Shown here: piece after piece, positions 34,086 through 44,240 of the stretch | Position numbering within the stretch: the first letter of the stretch is position 1 | Layout of the letters: every line of letters begins with the position of its first letter | Source: Protea cynaroides | Lineage: Eukaryota > Streptophyta > Magnoliopsida > Proteales > Proteaceae | Length of the DNA: 64,000 nt | Direction: 5' to 3' | Assembly: GCA_028583415.1 (NCBI GenBank) | Contig: CM053276.1 | Location: 127,994,007-128,058,006, forward strand | Notes under the pieces: generated by a model | What the model saw: the letters and a program-made list of their open reading frames with translations, nothing else | Told to the model about the DNA's origin: nothing | Databases searched by the model: none | Made by a program: the position numbers and the translations under genes

Positions 34086-37000
34086 TTATGTGGCTGCTGA
34101 TGAGACCTTCCTGATTCTTGCCCGGCAATTGTCCAAGGGCCTTGTATGGGGTAAGTACATCAGTGGAGATCCTGGATTGAGCCGTTCGAGCCTGCACATG
34201 GACAATTTAGATTTAAAATAAGGTAGTCATTTATGTCTTTATGGTGATGGATTTGTATATAGCCTTTAGAATGCTTGTAGAGAAATTCTCCCTCTTTTTC
34301 TTGATAAAAAAACATCTCAATACTGTTACCTTTTTTTTTTTTTTTTTAATTTAAAATTTCTTATGCAAAGAACACTCTAAAACTATCAATACCATTTCCA
34401 TTTTCATTTGAGGGGGAAAAAAAAACTAGTTCAGATAAATTTAAAGAAGAAACAGAAGGGATATTGAACTCACTGATAATTGAGGAGAAAATGGTGGAGA
34501 AAAATAGTTATTTCCAGCTTGGCAAGATCATTTCCAGGGCACAGCCTGCCTCCTGCTCCAAAGGGAAGGTAAGTTCCTGGTTTTGGAATGTAATTCTGGA
34601 CACAAGCATATTACATATCAGACAACAGAGCACATAGGCCTGGCCATCATGGATACATGTTTATATTAACAGGAACAAAAACAAATACATGATATCACTT
34701 ACATCCCATCTGGATGGATTGAATTGCATTGGATTAGGGTAAATTTCAGGATCCAGATTAACAGTCCTGAACCAGACCAGAACTTTCCATCCCTTGGGTA
34801 CGAGGTAACCTGTGAAGCAGGGAATTATTTTTCAGTGAACTACCAAATATCATGAAAAATCATGCTCATAGAAAGGAAACATAAGAGAACTGACCACCCA
34901 GGTTGAGATCTTTCCTGGCCTCCCGGAAAACCATTAGCGAGATATTAATGATACGCAGAGTTTCATCGACCACCTTCAAAACCAAGTGCGATTGTTATTG
35001 TTTAAATTTGAAGTACTGAATCAACTTGTGAGAATCACAAATTTGAAACCTTGCACAGAGTAGATACCTTTGAAATATAATCCAAATTTCTAAGTTCCTT
35101 TAGTGTCAATCCCTTCTGCCCTGGTGGTCGATTCTTTATGACCTCCTCTTGCTCTGCCTGAATCATTTCAACAAAGTTCAGTTGGCAAGCAACATTTAAG
35201 CACAATCATAAAGTAAAACATAAGTTCATATTCCCTAATTGGTTGATGAAATGTCAGGATTTCTGAAATTCATTTTTAACACATCAACCTGATTATAGAC
35301 CCAAAAAGGATGACTGAGTATCAGACAATATTCAACTCCAAAAATAAACCAAGGACTAGAAGTATTCATGAGTGATAGCTGGTTTCTCTGATCGCACCTT
35401 GGCTTTCTTGAAAACTTCTGGGTGTTTTTGTAGGAAGATAGTAGCCCACATCGTGATGTGACCGGAAGATTCATGACCAGCATTCAAGTACATTAGAAGA
35501 ACATCAATAACCTCCTCATCACTCAATTCTCTACCCTTCTCATCTTTGACCTCTAGCAGAGCATCCATCATGTCTTTCCTCTTGCCAGGAACAGAAATCC
35601 CAGCAGCTTTCCTCTGCCTTCGTTCATTCACAGCAGACTGAAAAACTGCTACCAGGTTTTTTCGAGCCTGAGAAAAAGTTAACCCATCTCAATTCCAATA
35701 ACAGAAACAATAAGTTGAATTGTGATAAATCACTGGTATTTAGTAAAGAAGCTTGTTAAGGCCTCACCTTGAGTGCTCTATGATATGCGAATCCGGGGAT
35801 ATCAATGGCCATGGCTCTGACTCCATGATTAAGAACAGTATATTCCTTCTCCAGAGCTGCAATTACTTGATCGTTTTCGGTGCCAAGGAAAATGTGCATA
35901 ATTATCCTGAAAGTGAACCTCCTGATCTCTGTCAAGAACTCAATTTCACCCATACCAGACCATTTCTCCAGGGACGAGACTGCAGTTTCTTCAATAAACT
36001 TTATGTAAACAGATAATGCTTCATGGCCATTGACAGGAGCTTGGGTTAGCTTCCGGAGACGCTTATGCTCTTCGTCCGAAATGCCAATGAAGGATTTCTT
36101 CCCCATTAGTTCCACAGTGGATTTAGGCCAACCGGTTCCGAAATTTTCATCATCCATCAACACCTGCTTTGCAGGTTCAGGTGCTGTAACCATTATACAT
36201 GGGTTTCCGAACATGAAGCCTTTGTAAACTCCAGGTTTCCGGCTATATCTGCGTTTATGAATCGAAAACTGTCAAAAGTTCCCATCAAAATCAAATCTAC
36301 CAACATCATTATGAACTATCAAGTTTTGCTGCTGAGTTCTTCCTCTGCGAGATTTGAAATTTTGAAATATTAGGCTGGAAGTTAAGTTGTATCCATTCTG
36401 TATGTCCTGGGCCTGGGCCTGGGCCTGGTCCTGGGCCTGGTCCTGGGCCCATCCCAAGATCAAACTTGAAGGCCCAAAGGAAAAGGGCTTACTATGTAAT
36501 GTACCAAACATGGCTTCTGTTTTGTGCCACACTCCAATGCCGACATGGGTATTACCTCCCCAAATCAATCACCGTCCATGTTTAGTGAGTCCCACACTCC
36601 AATGGTGGGTCCCATATCTGATGGACAGTGATAGATGATGGGTATGGGTAGGGTTCCGGTGTGAGGAGAGGAACCGAGTATGATGAAACCAATTCAACAG
36701 AATCGATCACACCGGGTTGAAATGACGAATCAGCCCTTTATGGGTTTTAACATTCCACGTTCCCAACACTGAATTCTTTTTTGGATTTTCTCTATTTAAA
36801 ATAAGGGAAAATTACAGCAGAATGTTTTGTTATTACTTTCCCTTCATTTTTAGTCGTAACCTTCCTCGTGACATAATGGAAAACCCTCGTGGGGAGGTAA
36901 TACTAAAACTTTTCAAGTAGCCCAAAATGGTAATTTTATCAATAAAATATGGTTGCACTTGCACGGCCGTGTATAATCCATGGCTTCTCCTGCTGGATAA

Positions 37001-37100
37001 AAGGAGAGAAGAGATGTTTAAAACCAAATATGCCCCTGCTAATGAATAAGGGTCTGATATGGGACCGTGTATGTACATGATGTATAAAAACCAGAACTTT

Positions 37101-37138
<38 letters not shown>

Positions 37139-38311
37139 GTGACTGGATTTCAAAGCATCTGATAGAGAGAGATGGTTACAAATAGTTCAATGGGAATCAT
37201 GATTCAAGGTATCGGTCATGTTGGTTTTGGATTTGATCGATATCTAATCTGATCTCTTTTTTAGTATTATTATATACGGTATCGTTCATGTCGGTTTTGG
37301 ATTTGATCGATACCTAATCTGATCTCTTTTTTAGTATTATTATATATGGTATCCACCATGTGTCACTTTCCTATTGAAACTTTAACTCCAATCTAATCCA
37401 GATCAATTTATTTAAACATGGCGGATACCTAAAGTCAGACCCTTTGATAGGAATGGATCAGATATAGACCACTGTATTTATGGAGGAGCAGTTGCTGTCT
37501 ACGGAACAAATCAAAGGAATCATACAAAATACATCATGGTTGAAGGTATCGGTATTAGGATCCGGATCAGTCTCGGCCAATATGAATACGGTTCTGATCC
37601 CTTTTTTTGGATCGGCACAAAAATCAGTTAGTATCAGTTTTATTGTATTAAAAAACTAAATATAAAATAATTTTAAGTGTAAATGGTTGACATGTGTGAG
37701 AAATGAAGTGGACGGAAACCGATATGAGTCTGGGCCGATCTGATACACCTAAATAAAGAATTAAACACACAAACAGCGGAAAAGAAAACAGAAATGGCAT
37801 TTAAAAATGCAAAAAAAGAAAAGCCTCTGCTTTCTAAGAAATTTTTGTTTTAATGTAACAAAACATTTCCTCCTATTCATCGTCCTCCTAAGATATTCCT
37901 CAACAAACCAATCCATTAACAGACAGAACCCAGATCGATCGATCTTCTTCTTTTATAGAATTTGGTTCTGATTAATTTATATTTATCATTGCTTCCACAT
38001 TCATACTAAACTTAGGAAACTATTTCAAAGGAAAGAAGAAAAGTTAGAGAGAGAGAGAGAGAGAGAGAAACTGACCTCTGGAAGTAGTTTGTGAAGAAGG
38101 AATCAGGATTATCGGACTTGAAAGCTCTGAGAAAAGTCCACATATTACCAATCAAAGGCCAACCCAGATCTCCTGGAGGGAGATTAAACCTTTTCTCACC
38201 CAGTTTAGATTCATAAAACCAGGCATTCACATTCTTGAGAATCCCCAAAAACACAAAAAACCCACCAAGCAAAACTGTGAAACCCACCCACAGTAACCCA
38301 CTCTCGGCCAT
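34086..38311 (-). CDS. KAO: ent-Kaurenoic acid oxidase, cytochrome P450 CYP88A (eight exons)
   Basis: Exons, minus strand: 38311-38076, 36248-35768, 35667-35398, 35157-35068, 34973-34895, 34809-34703, 34595-34474 and 34191-34086. All are GT-AG and in phase, giving 496 aa (Arabidopsis KAO is about 490). An N-terminal ER anchor (about residues 6-26) precedes YESKLGEKRFNLPPGDLGWP, a hallmark of CYP88A. Further marks are FMFGNPCIMVT, the I-helix AGHESSGH (302-309), ETLR (363-366, the ExxR pair), FNPSRWD, and the haem loop FGAGGRLCPG with ligand Cys440. The end reads MYLPHTRPLDNC. KAO oxidises ent-kaurenoic acid to GA12 in three steps at the ER, feeding gibberellin synthesis. Exon 7 would hit a TGA immediately if not spliced at the GTGAGT donor, and the last exon restores the family C-terminus. 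The gene looks intact. Confidence 0.95.
36406..36450. repeat. GGGCCT minisatellite in KAO intron 1
   Basis: CTGGGC and CTGGTC hexamers alternate about seven times. Confidence 0.85.
37103..37135. repeat. (GA)n microsatellite in KAO intron 1
   Basis: About 16 GA units. Confidence 0.9.
37208..37347. repeat. 70 bp tandem duplication in KAO intron 1
   Basis: GGTATCG, then TTTTGGATTTGATCGAT and TAGTATTATTATATA, occurs twice with a 70 bp period (37208 and 37278). About five differences separate the copies, and a partial third unit follows. Confidence 0.85.
37540..37750. mobile_element. Small MITE-like element in KAO intron 1
   Basis: GGTATCGGTATTAGGATCCG at the left and GGGCCGATCTGATACACC at the right form diverged inverted ends around an AT-rich centre. 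A related ATACCGATA-rich segment lies at 54262-54460. No target duplication is established. Confidence 0.35.
38047..38069. repeat. (GA)n microsatellite just after the KAO exon 1 donor
   Basis: On the transcribed strand this is a CT run starting six bases into the intron. That is an unusual place for such a tract. Confidence 0.9.
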
Positions 38312-38387
38312 GTTTTCTCTCCTTTCCTACTTAGTAGCCCATACGCTTCTTGCTAGTCCCACTGACCCATCTCTACCTCTACATCTG

Positions 38388-38401
38388 TATTTATATTTAT
38401 A
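38388..38401 (-). promoter_or_regulatory. TATA box of the KAO gene
   Basis: The minus strand reads TATAAATATAAATA, 77 bp upstream of the ATG. A (GA)n tract (38405-38431) lies directly upstream of it. Confidence 0.7.
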
Positions 38402-38404
38402 GTT

Positions 38405-38431
38405 AGAGAGAGAGAGAGAGAGAGAGAGAGA
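38405..38431. repeat. (GA)n microsatellite in the KAO promoter
   Basis: About 13 units beside the TATA box. GA tracts in this position can bind BPC/GAGA-type factors (known for plants, not shown here). Confidence 0.85.
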
Positions 38432-39627
38432 AATGAATGTTGGAGATTCAAATCCTTGATAAATTTTTTTAAAAAAAATCCAAAAAGGAAACGCAATTCT
38501 GAGTGAGTGCGGCTGTGGTACTCATCAGTTAAAATTTCTTTTTGGGTAATCTCTATTCACCAGTTATATATGCTTTAAGGGTCTTTAATGGAGTGGAGTG
38601 AAGTGATCCTCAACGTACACACAAGAATAAATTCCAATCTAACGGTTGAAAGATAAGTATAGTCCTTTTTATAGCATTCCCTGTTGGGTCAAGACTCAAG
38701 AGACGGTCAGCCTATATTTGGAATTCTATTAGGGCTTGTCCTTTCTCTAAAAGCCTCGATTCCCTCATATGTTAAATAATAATAACAAGGTGACACAACA
38801 GTAAACTTCACTGTTTCTTTCTCTCTCCTCCCTTTTGTGTATTATATGTATGATCATGTCTTTTGATAATACACAAAAAGACATGAGCTGTGATACAACC
38901 TAATCCATTGGATGGGTCTGCCTCGGAATTTTAAATGTAGTCATATATTTTGTATGGTAATCAGAGAAACAAAAGTATGGTATGAATTACTTATAGCATA
39001 TAACAATTAATGAAATTATTCATAATCTTTTTTTCTAAAGAAAAGATAACAAATCCTTGATTAATGAAATGATCCGCTTTTTATATAGTATAAATACACG
39101 ATCGGGCATTAGACGTTTCGTCCATGTGGGGGAAGATTTGATATTACACTTTGTTCTTCTCTTTCTATTCATGTAGACAGTAGACATAGTTGTGCATAAA
39201 ACTTTCACCTTAAGAAAAATAAATTCACACCTTGAATATTTACTGTGAGCTTTCACCTAAATACATAAATATTAAAAAAATAAAGAATAAGAGGAAGAAA
39301 ACAAAAAATGAGCTAGTGGGAGTTGTGGGGTAGAAGATTGAGTTGTTCTTGGACTCCATGAATGCTGTATTTTTTTGGTATTTTCCTATGAGAATTAATC
39401 AGCCAAAGTTATATCAAGTAAAATTCAATAAGACTTCCTTAATTAATTTGGTGATTCGACTTAAAACAGGTAAGAATCCTTCAAAATTTCCATGGTTTTT
39501 CCTCACTCAAAACTTTCTATATTTTTATTGGGGGATGGTTTTTAAGTTACAATTGCTATTGTCTCATGGTCTAGTGGGTCCATTCGTTTTAACATGATAT
39601 TTTTTGTATTTGAGATGAGGTACTTGA

Positions 39628-39842
39628 GCTCCATTTGTTTTGACGTATAATTTTAGGTGTAATATTTTATATGTAAAAAAATTAAAAAAAAAATGCAATG
39701 TTTGTTTGTAGGTAAAAGAAAGACAAAATTCTTTTTCCATCTCTCTTAGAAATCACTATATTTTACCTCTTGGAAATAAACATTGAATTTTTTTTATATA
39801 TATAATATTACACGTAAAATTTTACGTCAAAACAAACGGAGC
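39628..39842. mobile_element. MITE-like element, copy in unit 1 (215 bp)
   Basis: The terminal inverted repeats read GCTCCATTTGTTTTGACGTA and the inverse of TACGTCAAAACAAACGGAGC, with no coding capacity. The target duplication is not clear. Superfamily uncertain. Confidence 0.65.
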
Positions 39843-40635
39843 ATTAATATTTATCTGAAGATATCAAGTAGGATTGTGCACATACACTGTCGTACATAAA
39901 AGAGCATGAGCTGTGATACAACCTAATCCATTGGATGCGCTTACCTTGGAATTTTAAATGTAGCCATATTTTGTATGGTAATCTGAGAAACAAAAGTATG
40001 GTATGAATTACTTATGGTATATAACAACTATTATAATTTTTTTGGTTTTTTTTTTTTTCCAAATAAAAGATAATAAATCCTTAATTAATGAAATGATTTG
40101 TTTTTTATACAGCATAAATACACGGTCGGGTGTCAGACGCTTCGTCTATGTGAGGGTAGAATTGGTATTACACATTATTCTTTCTCCATCCGTGTTGGCA
40201 GTAGCCACGACCATGCACAAAACATTTTACCTTAATTAAAAATAAATTTATACCTTGAATACTAGTTAGGTCTTCCCCCTAAATATATATAAATTAAAAA
40301 AATAAAGAATAAGAGGAAGAAAAAATGACCTAGTGGGGTCGTGGGAAACAAGATTAAATTGTTCTTGGACCGGACCCCATGAATGCTGTGTTTTTGGTAT
40401 TTCCCTAGTAGGAATGAGTCAGCCAAAATTATAAGACTTCCTTAATTAATTTGGTGATCCGATTTAAAACACGTAAGAGTCCTTCAAAATTTCCATGGCT
40501 TTAATTTCCTCCCCCAAAACTTTCTATATGTTTATTGGGGGATAGTTTTTAAGCTCCGACTGTTATTGTCTCATGGTCTATTGGGTCCATTCGTTTTAAG
40601 AGTAATATTTTTGGTATTTGAGATGAGTTACTTGA

Positions 40636-40827
40636 GCTCTGTTTGTTTTAACGTAAAATTTTACGTATAAAATTTTATATGAAAAACAAATTTCAATATT
40701 TGTTTCCAGTAAATAAAAGAAAGACGAAGTTCTTTTCCATCCCTTTTAAAGATCACTATATTTTATCTCTTGAAAATAAACATTGAATTTTATTACATGT
40801 AAAATTTTTCGTTAAAACAAACGAAGC
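40636..40827. mobile_element. MITE-like element, copy in unit 2 (192 bp)
   Basis: Same ends in diverged form: GCTCTGTTTGTTTTAACGTA and the inverse of CGTTAAAACAAACGAAGC. It is orthologous in position to the copy in unit 1. Confidence 0.65.
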
Positions 40828-40904
40828 ATTAATGTTTATCTAAAGGTATCAAGTAGGACTCTGCACATATATGGTTATACATGTATGTCATCTTATTTTT
40901 CTTT

Positions 40905-41745
40905 TTAAGAAGAAGCTAACTGAATATTGACCAAGTCATGTCAAGGATTATATATAGTTCTTAAGAAAGGTTTAGAATCAAATGGAATAGTTCTTATTCA
41001 ATTCAGGAATGATAAGATTCAAATGGTTGTGGGGTTAGTATGGGACCACGGGAATAGTCATGGCTAAAAGTTTGGATAACCATTAACCCAAAAAAAAAAA
41101 AAAGAAGCTCTAGAACCATAATGGAACCATAAATGGGAAAGGAAAAAGGTTTTTTAATACAATATGTTTAAAACAATTCATAATTTAAACTAGACAACTA
41201 AAAAAATGGTCAAAATTTTTAAAAATGGAAGATATTGTGCCGAGAAACTTCATCACAATGCGTCTATAATTTACTGATAAAGAGAAAGCATGCCTTCCCA
41301 AACGAATAAAAATGTTTATTTTTTATTTTCTGGAAGAAACTAATTGAATATTGACCAAGTCATGTCAAGGATTATATATGGTTCTTAAGAAGGGTTTAGA
41401 ATTAAATAGAATGGTTTTCATTCAATCCTATAGTGTTTGGGTCCAAATGGTTATGGGGTCAGTATGATCCCGTGGGACTAGTCAGGCCAAAGATCTGAAT
41501 ACTCATCGTTAGCAAAAAAAAGAAAAAAAAATGAAGACTTTAGAACTATAATGGAACCATAAATTGAAAAAGGAAAATGTTTCTTTTAGTAGAACGTGTT
41601 TAAAACAACTCATAATTTGAATTCGATGGTTAAAAAATATGGTCAAACATATAAAAATGGAAGATATTTTGCTAAGAAACTTCATCACAAGACCTCTATA
41701 ATTTACTAATAAGGAGAAAGCATGCCTATCACAGACAAAGAAACT
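40905..41745. repeat. Second tandem duplication, units of about 420 bp
   Basis: TGAATATTGACCAAGTCATG occurs at 40921 and, starting one base in, at 41345. Both units end near GAGAAAGCATGCCT, and the period is 423 bp. Divergence is about 15 percent by eye. It directly follows the 1 kb duplication. Confidence 0.85.
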
Positions 41746-41963
41746 ACAGGGTGTGGACCTTTTACAATCCCGTCGTTGTAAGCTGAGTCACTCGCTTGAC
41801 CATTACTCCTTCTGAGGTTTATGTCGCTATTCTTTCTTCCCCCGGTTAAGTCTAAGTCATTTTCTTTTCCCGGTCTTGCAAGTTAAAGGTCTTTGTATGA
41901 AAATTTTGCATTTTTTTTTCTAATATTTTATTAGTGACATCTTCAAAACCCAAACGACGGGGA

Positions 41964-44235
41964 TAATGAAATGATATGACACTGAGAGGGGGGGGGGTGA
42001 ATCAGTGTCTGAAAATTCTCCTTAATTATTTACTGCTACCCAGAGCTACTGGAGACCTAACTTTTCACATACACATAAACGCATGCAAATCTACCTTGCT
42101 ACCACTCAGTGGCCAAGTCTACCAGATTTGCACACTCATCCTGCAAGTCATTCCACGCACTCCAAAATATAACAGAAAGCAAAACAATGGACACAAATAT
42201 TACATGGTTCATCAACACAGTGTGTGATGGTTAATCCACGGAGTAATGTCCAACGGGCTCCGTATTTACTCAACACTCAACTTTTAGTCTCTAACAAGAC
42301 AAGGATATTAATCCTAAGTTTTCCCAGCATAAAACTGAGAGGGCGCACCAACGCCAAGATTCAAGCTTAATAGTCAGTGTCCAGCACCCACTGAACACAC
42401 CACGCTTAACCCGCACCCACAGGAAGCAAATAACAATTTTTTTTTACTTATAAATTTATCTTATAATTTTTCCCCATTAGCAAGGTATTCAACAATTTGC
42501 ACCTACGCTAACATACAATAAATTGAAATCATAAATAGATAGGGAATTGAAAAATCTCACAAACAATGCTTTCGAATGGCCTACAATATCTCTGAAGCTT
42601 CACACTGCTCTCAAGTACTCTCCAACAGCCTTCAATGATGATAGAGATCGATTCACATAACACATTTCATCCACAGGCTTTCAATCTCTTCCACACAACC
42701 CATAATCACCATGAATATAAAAATAAAAACTCTACTAACCTCTCACATGGATTTAGCACTCCATTGATGCATAGAGAAGAGGTAGTTGGTGATTGATCAC
42801 TCCCACAGGGCACGAAACCTTAAAAAAACCTTTTGTCTCCCTTCAAAAATGTTCTTTTCAATTTTTCTCTGCTTTTTTTTTACTTCCAATGGCGCCCAAT
42901 GTATAGAGCATCCGAAAATATGGAAAGTGCAACTTGAACGGATCGATTTAGAGCTCGGATGACAAAGTTATGACGGTTTGAAGTTCGGACAGTAGAATTA
43001 AGCCAAATGGAATCTTTTCTATCATTACCACGCACCCGCGCTGCACCATAGCCGCGCCGCGCCGATGCGTTGTCGAGGGATGATTGGCTCTCAAGGGATC
43101 TTTAGCATAAACCGTCAGATTACCTTAAAAATGTGAGATTTGATATCCGCCTTACGATCTTGCAGATCACGTCATCGACGATCGGAGTAAGCAGGATCCA
43201 TACTATCTGGATCAATCGCGGCACTGCACCGTACATGCGTCACATTGGATTTAGAACTAACATACATGCAACACAAACCACACTTTAAACTGCATTCAAC
43301 CAATCCGAGAGCGCGTGATGGAATCTCGACGCTATCTTCGCATCACACGTAATCCCACAACTTTGAAAACCGTTCGATGAGAATCTTGCATGCGTGGCTT
43401 CTTTTGGATGACCGTTCGGATCTTCTTCATATTTTTCTTCCTAAAAAGCCCCTGAGAACACTTTTAATGGCGTCTGCAACCATTTTTTTATCAATCCAAA
43501 CCCTGTACAATGATTTCATTCCCGAGAGGTGTTTCTCTCTAACTAACCTATCAAACACATGGCTTCTCTCTCTAGACCCAATATCAAACAAGTGATGGGC
43601 AACCAAGCCATGCGCACCCATGCCATGCGCGGCAGTGGGCTTGCAGGCCTTGCTGCCTGAAGTGCAGGAATGCTGTATGACCGAACTCGAACTCGGCGGG
43701 CCTGCTGTTGTGCTTGGTGCATAGCTTGCACCCAGCTTGCCTGTGGTGCATGCTTGTTGCTGGGCTGCCTTGCTGCGGGCCATGTGGCTGCCACTGTGGT
43801 GCCGCGGCCCTCGGCCAGGCTGGCTGCCATGGTGGCATGCCACCTTGGCACAATGGGTCCCACCCACAACTTCTCTCTCCTCTTTCTCTCTCTTTTCTTT
43901 CTCTCTCCTCATTCTCTCTCTACATCTTTCTTCATGTAATGCTTCAAGATGCCGCAACACTGCCTCATCACCAGAAAATTGGCCACATCACCAGTGGGGT
44001 CCACAGATAATTTCTTTCATCAAATTCAATGTAGAATATCATTTAACTCGCTGTAAGCCATCTGAAACACACTATAAGAGATGTAGAACACTGTAAAACC
44101 CAACTACGAGGTTGCTCGAGGTTGCTCCAGCTTTGCCATTGCACTGACACTCTCTCTCCTTATTTCTCTGGCTGTATGCTCACAAACACTATCACATTAG
44201 TCAAGTTGCCAATGATGACAACATAAAGTCCAACA
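41964..44235 (+). mobile_element. Probable solo LTR, about 2.27 kb
   Basis: The start region carries ACACTGAGAGGGGGGGG followed by GTGAATCAGTGTC, a phrase seen at the 5' end of many large plant LTRs. The end reads GCCAATGATGACAACATAAA, then GTCCAACA. The 5 bp GGGGA occur on both sides (41959-41963 and 44236-44240). If that is the duplication, the first base pair is TA instead of TG, so the left boundary is uncertain. The inside is non-coding, with a GC-rich patch at 43000-43860. A SIRE/Maximus-type Copia origin is possible. Confidence 0.6.
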
Positions 44236-44240
44236 GGGGA

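Larger units (their letters stand above)
38882..40885. repeat. Tandem duplication, two units of about 1.0 kb, upstream of KAO
   Basis: Unit 1 is about 38882-39904 and unit 2 about 39905-40885. Both start CATGAGCTGTGATACAACC, share AGTATGGTATGAATTACTTA and end near ATCAAGTAGGA. Divergence by eye is roughly 10-15 percent with several indels, so the duplication is not recent. No coding frame is shared. Each unit contains the same MITE-like element, so that insertion came before the duplication. Confidence 0.85.

Noticed and set aside
34463..34474. Apparent premature stop (TGA) after LLNYQ in KAO
   Set aside because: The TGA belongs to a GTGAGT splice donor. Splicing to 34191 restores the normal C-terminus, so the gene is not truncated.
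36387..36638. 83-codon frame with repeated W and A residues
   Set aside because: It is produced by the GGGCCT minisatellite inside KAO intron 1.
43427..44096. Several overlapping open frames on both strands (up to 177 codons)
   Set aside because: They lie in a GC-rich patch of the probable LTR where stops are rare. Frames on both strands are equally long and none resembles a protein.
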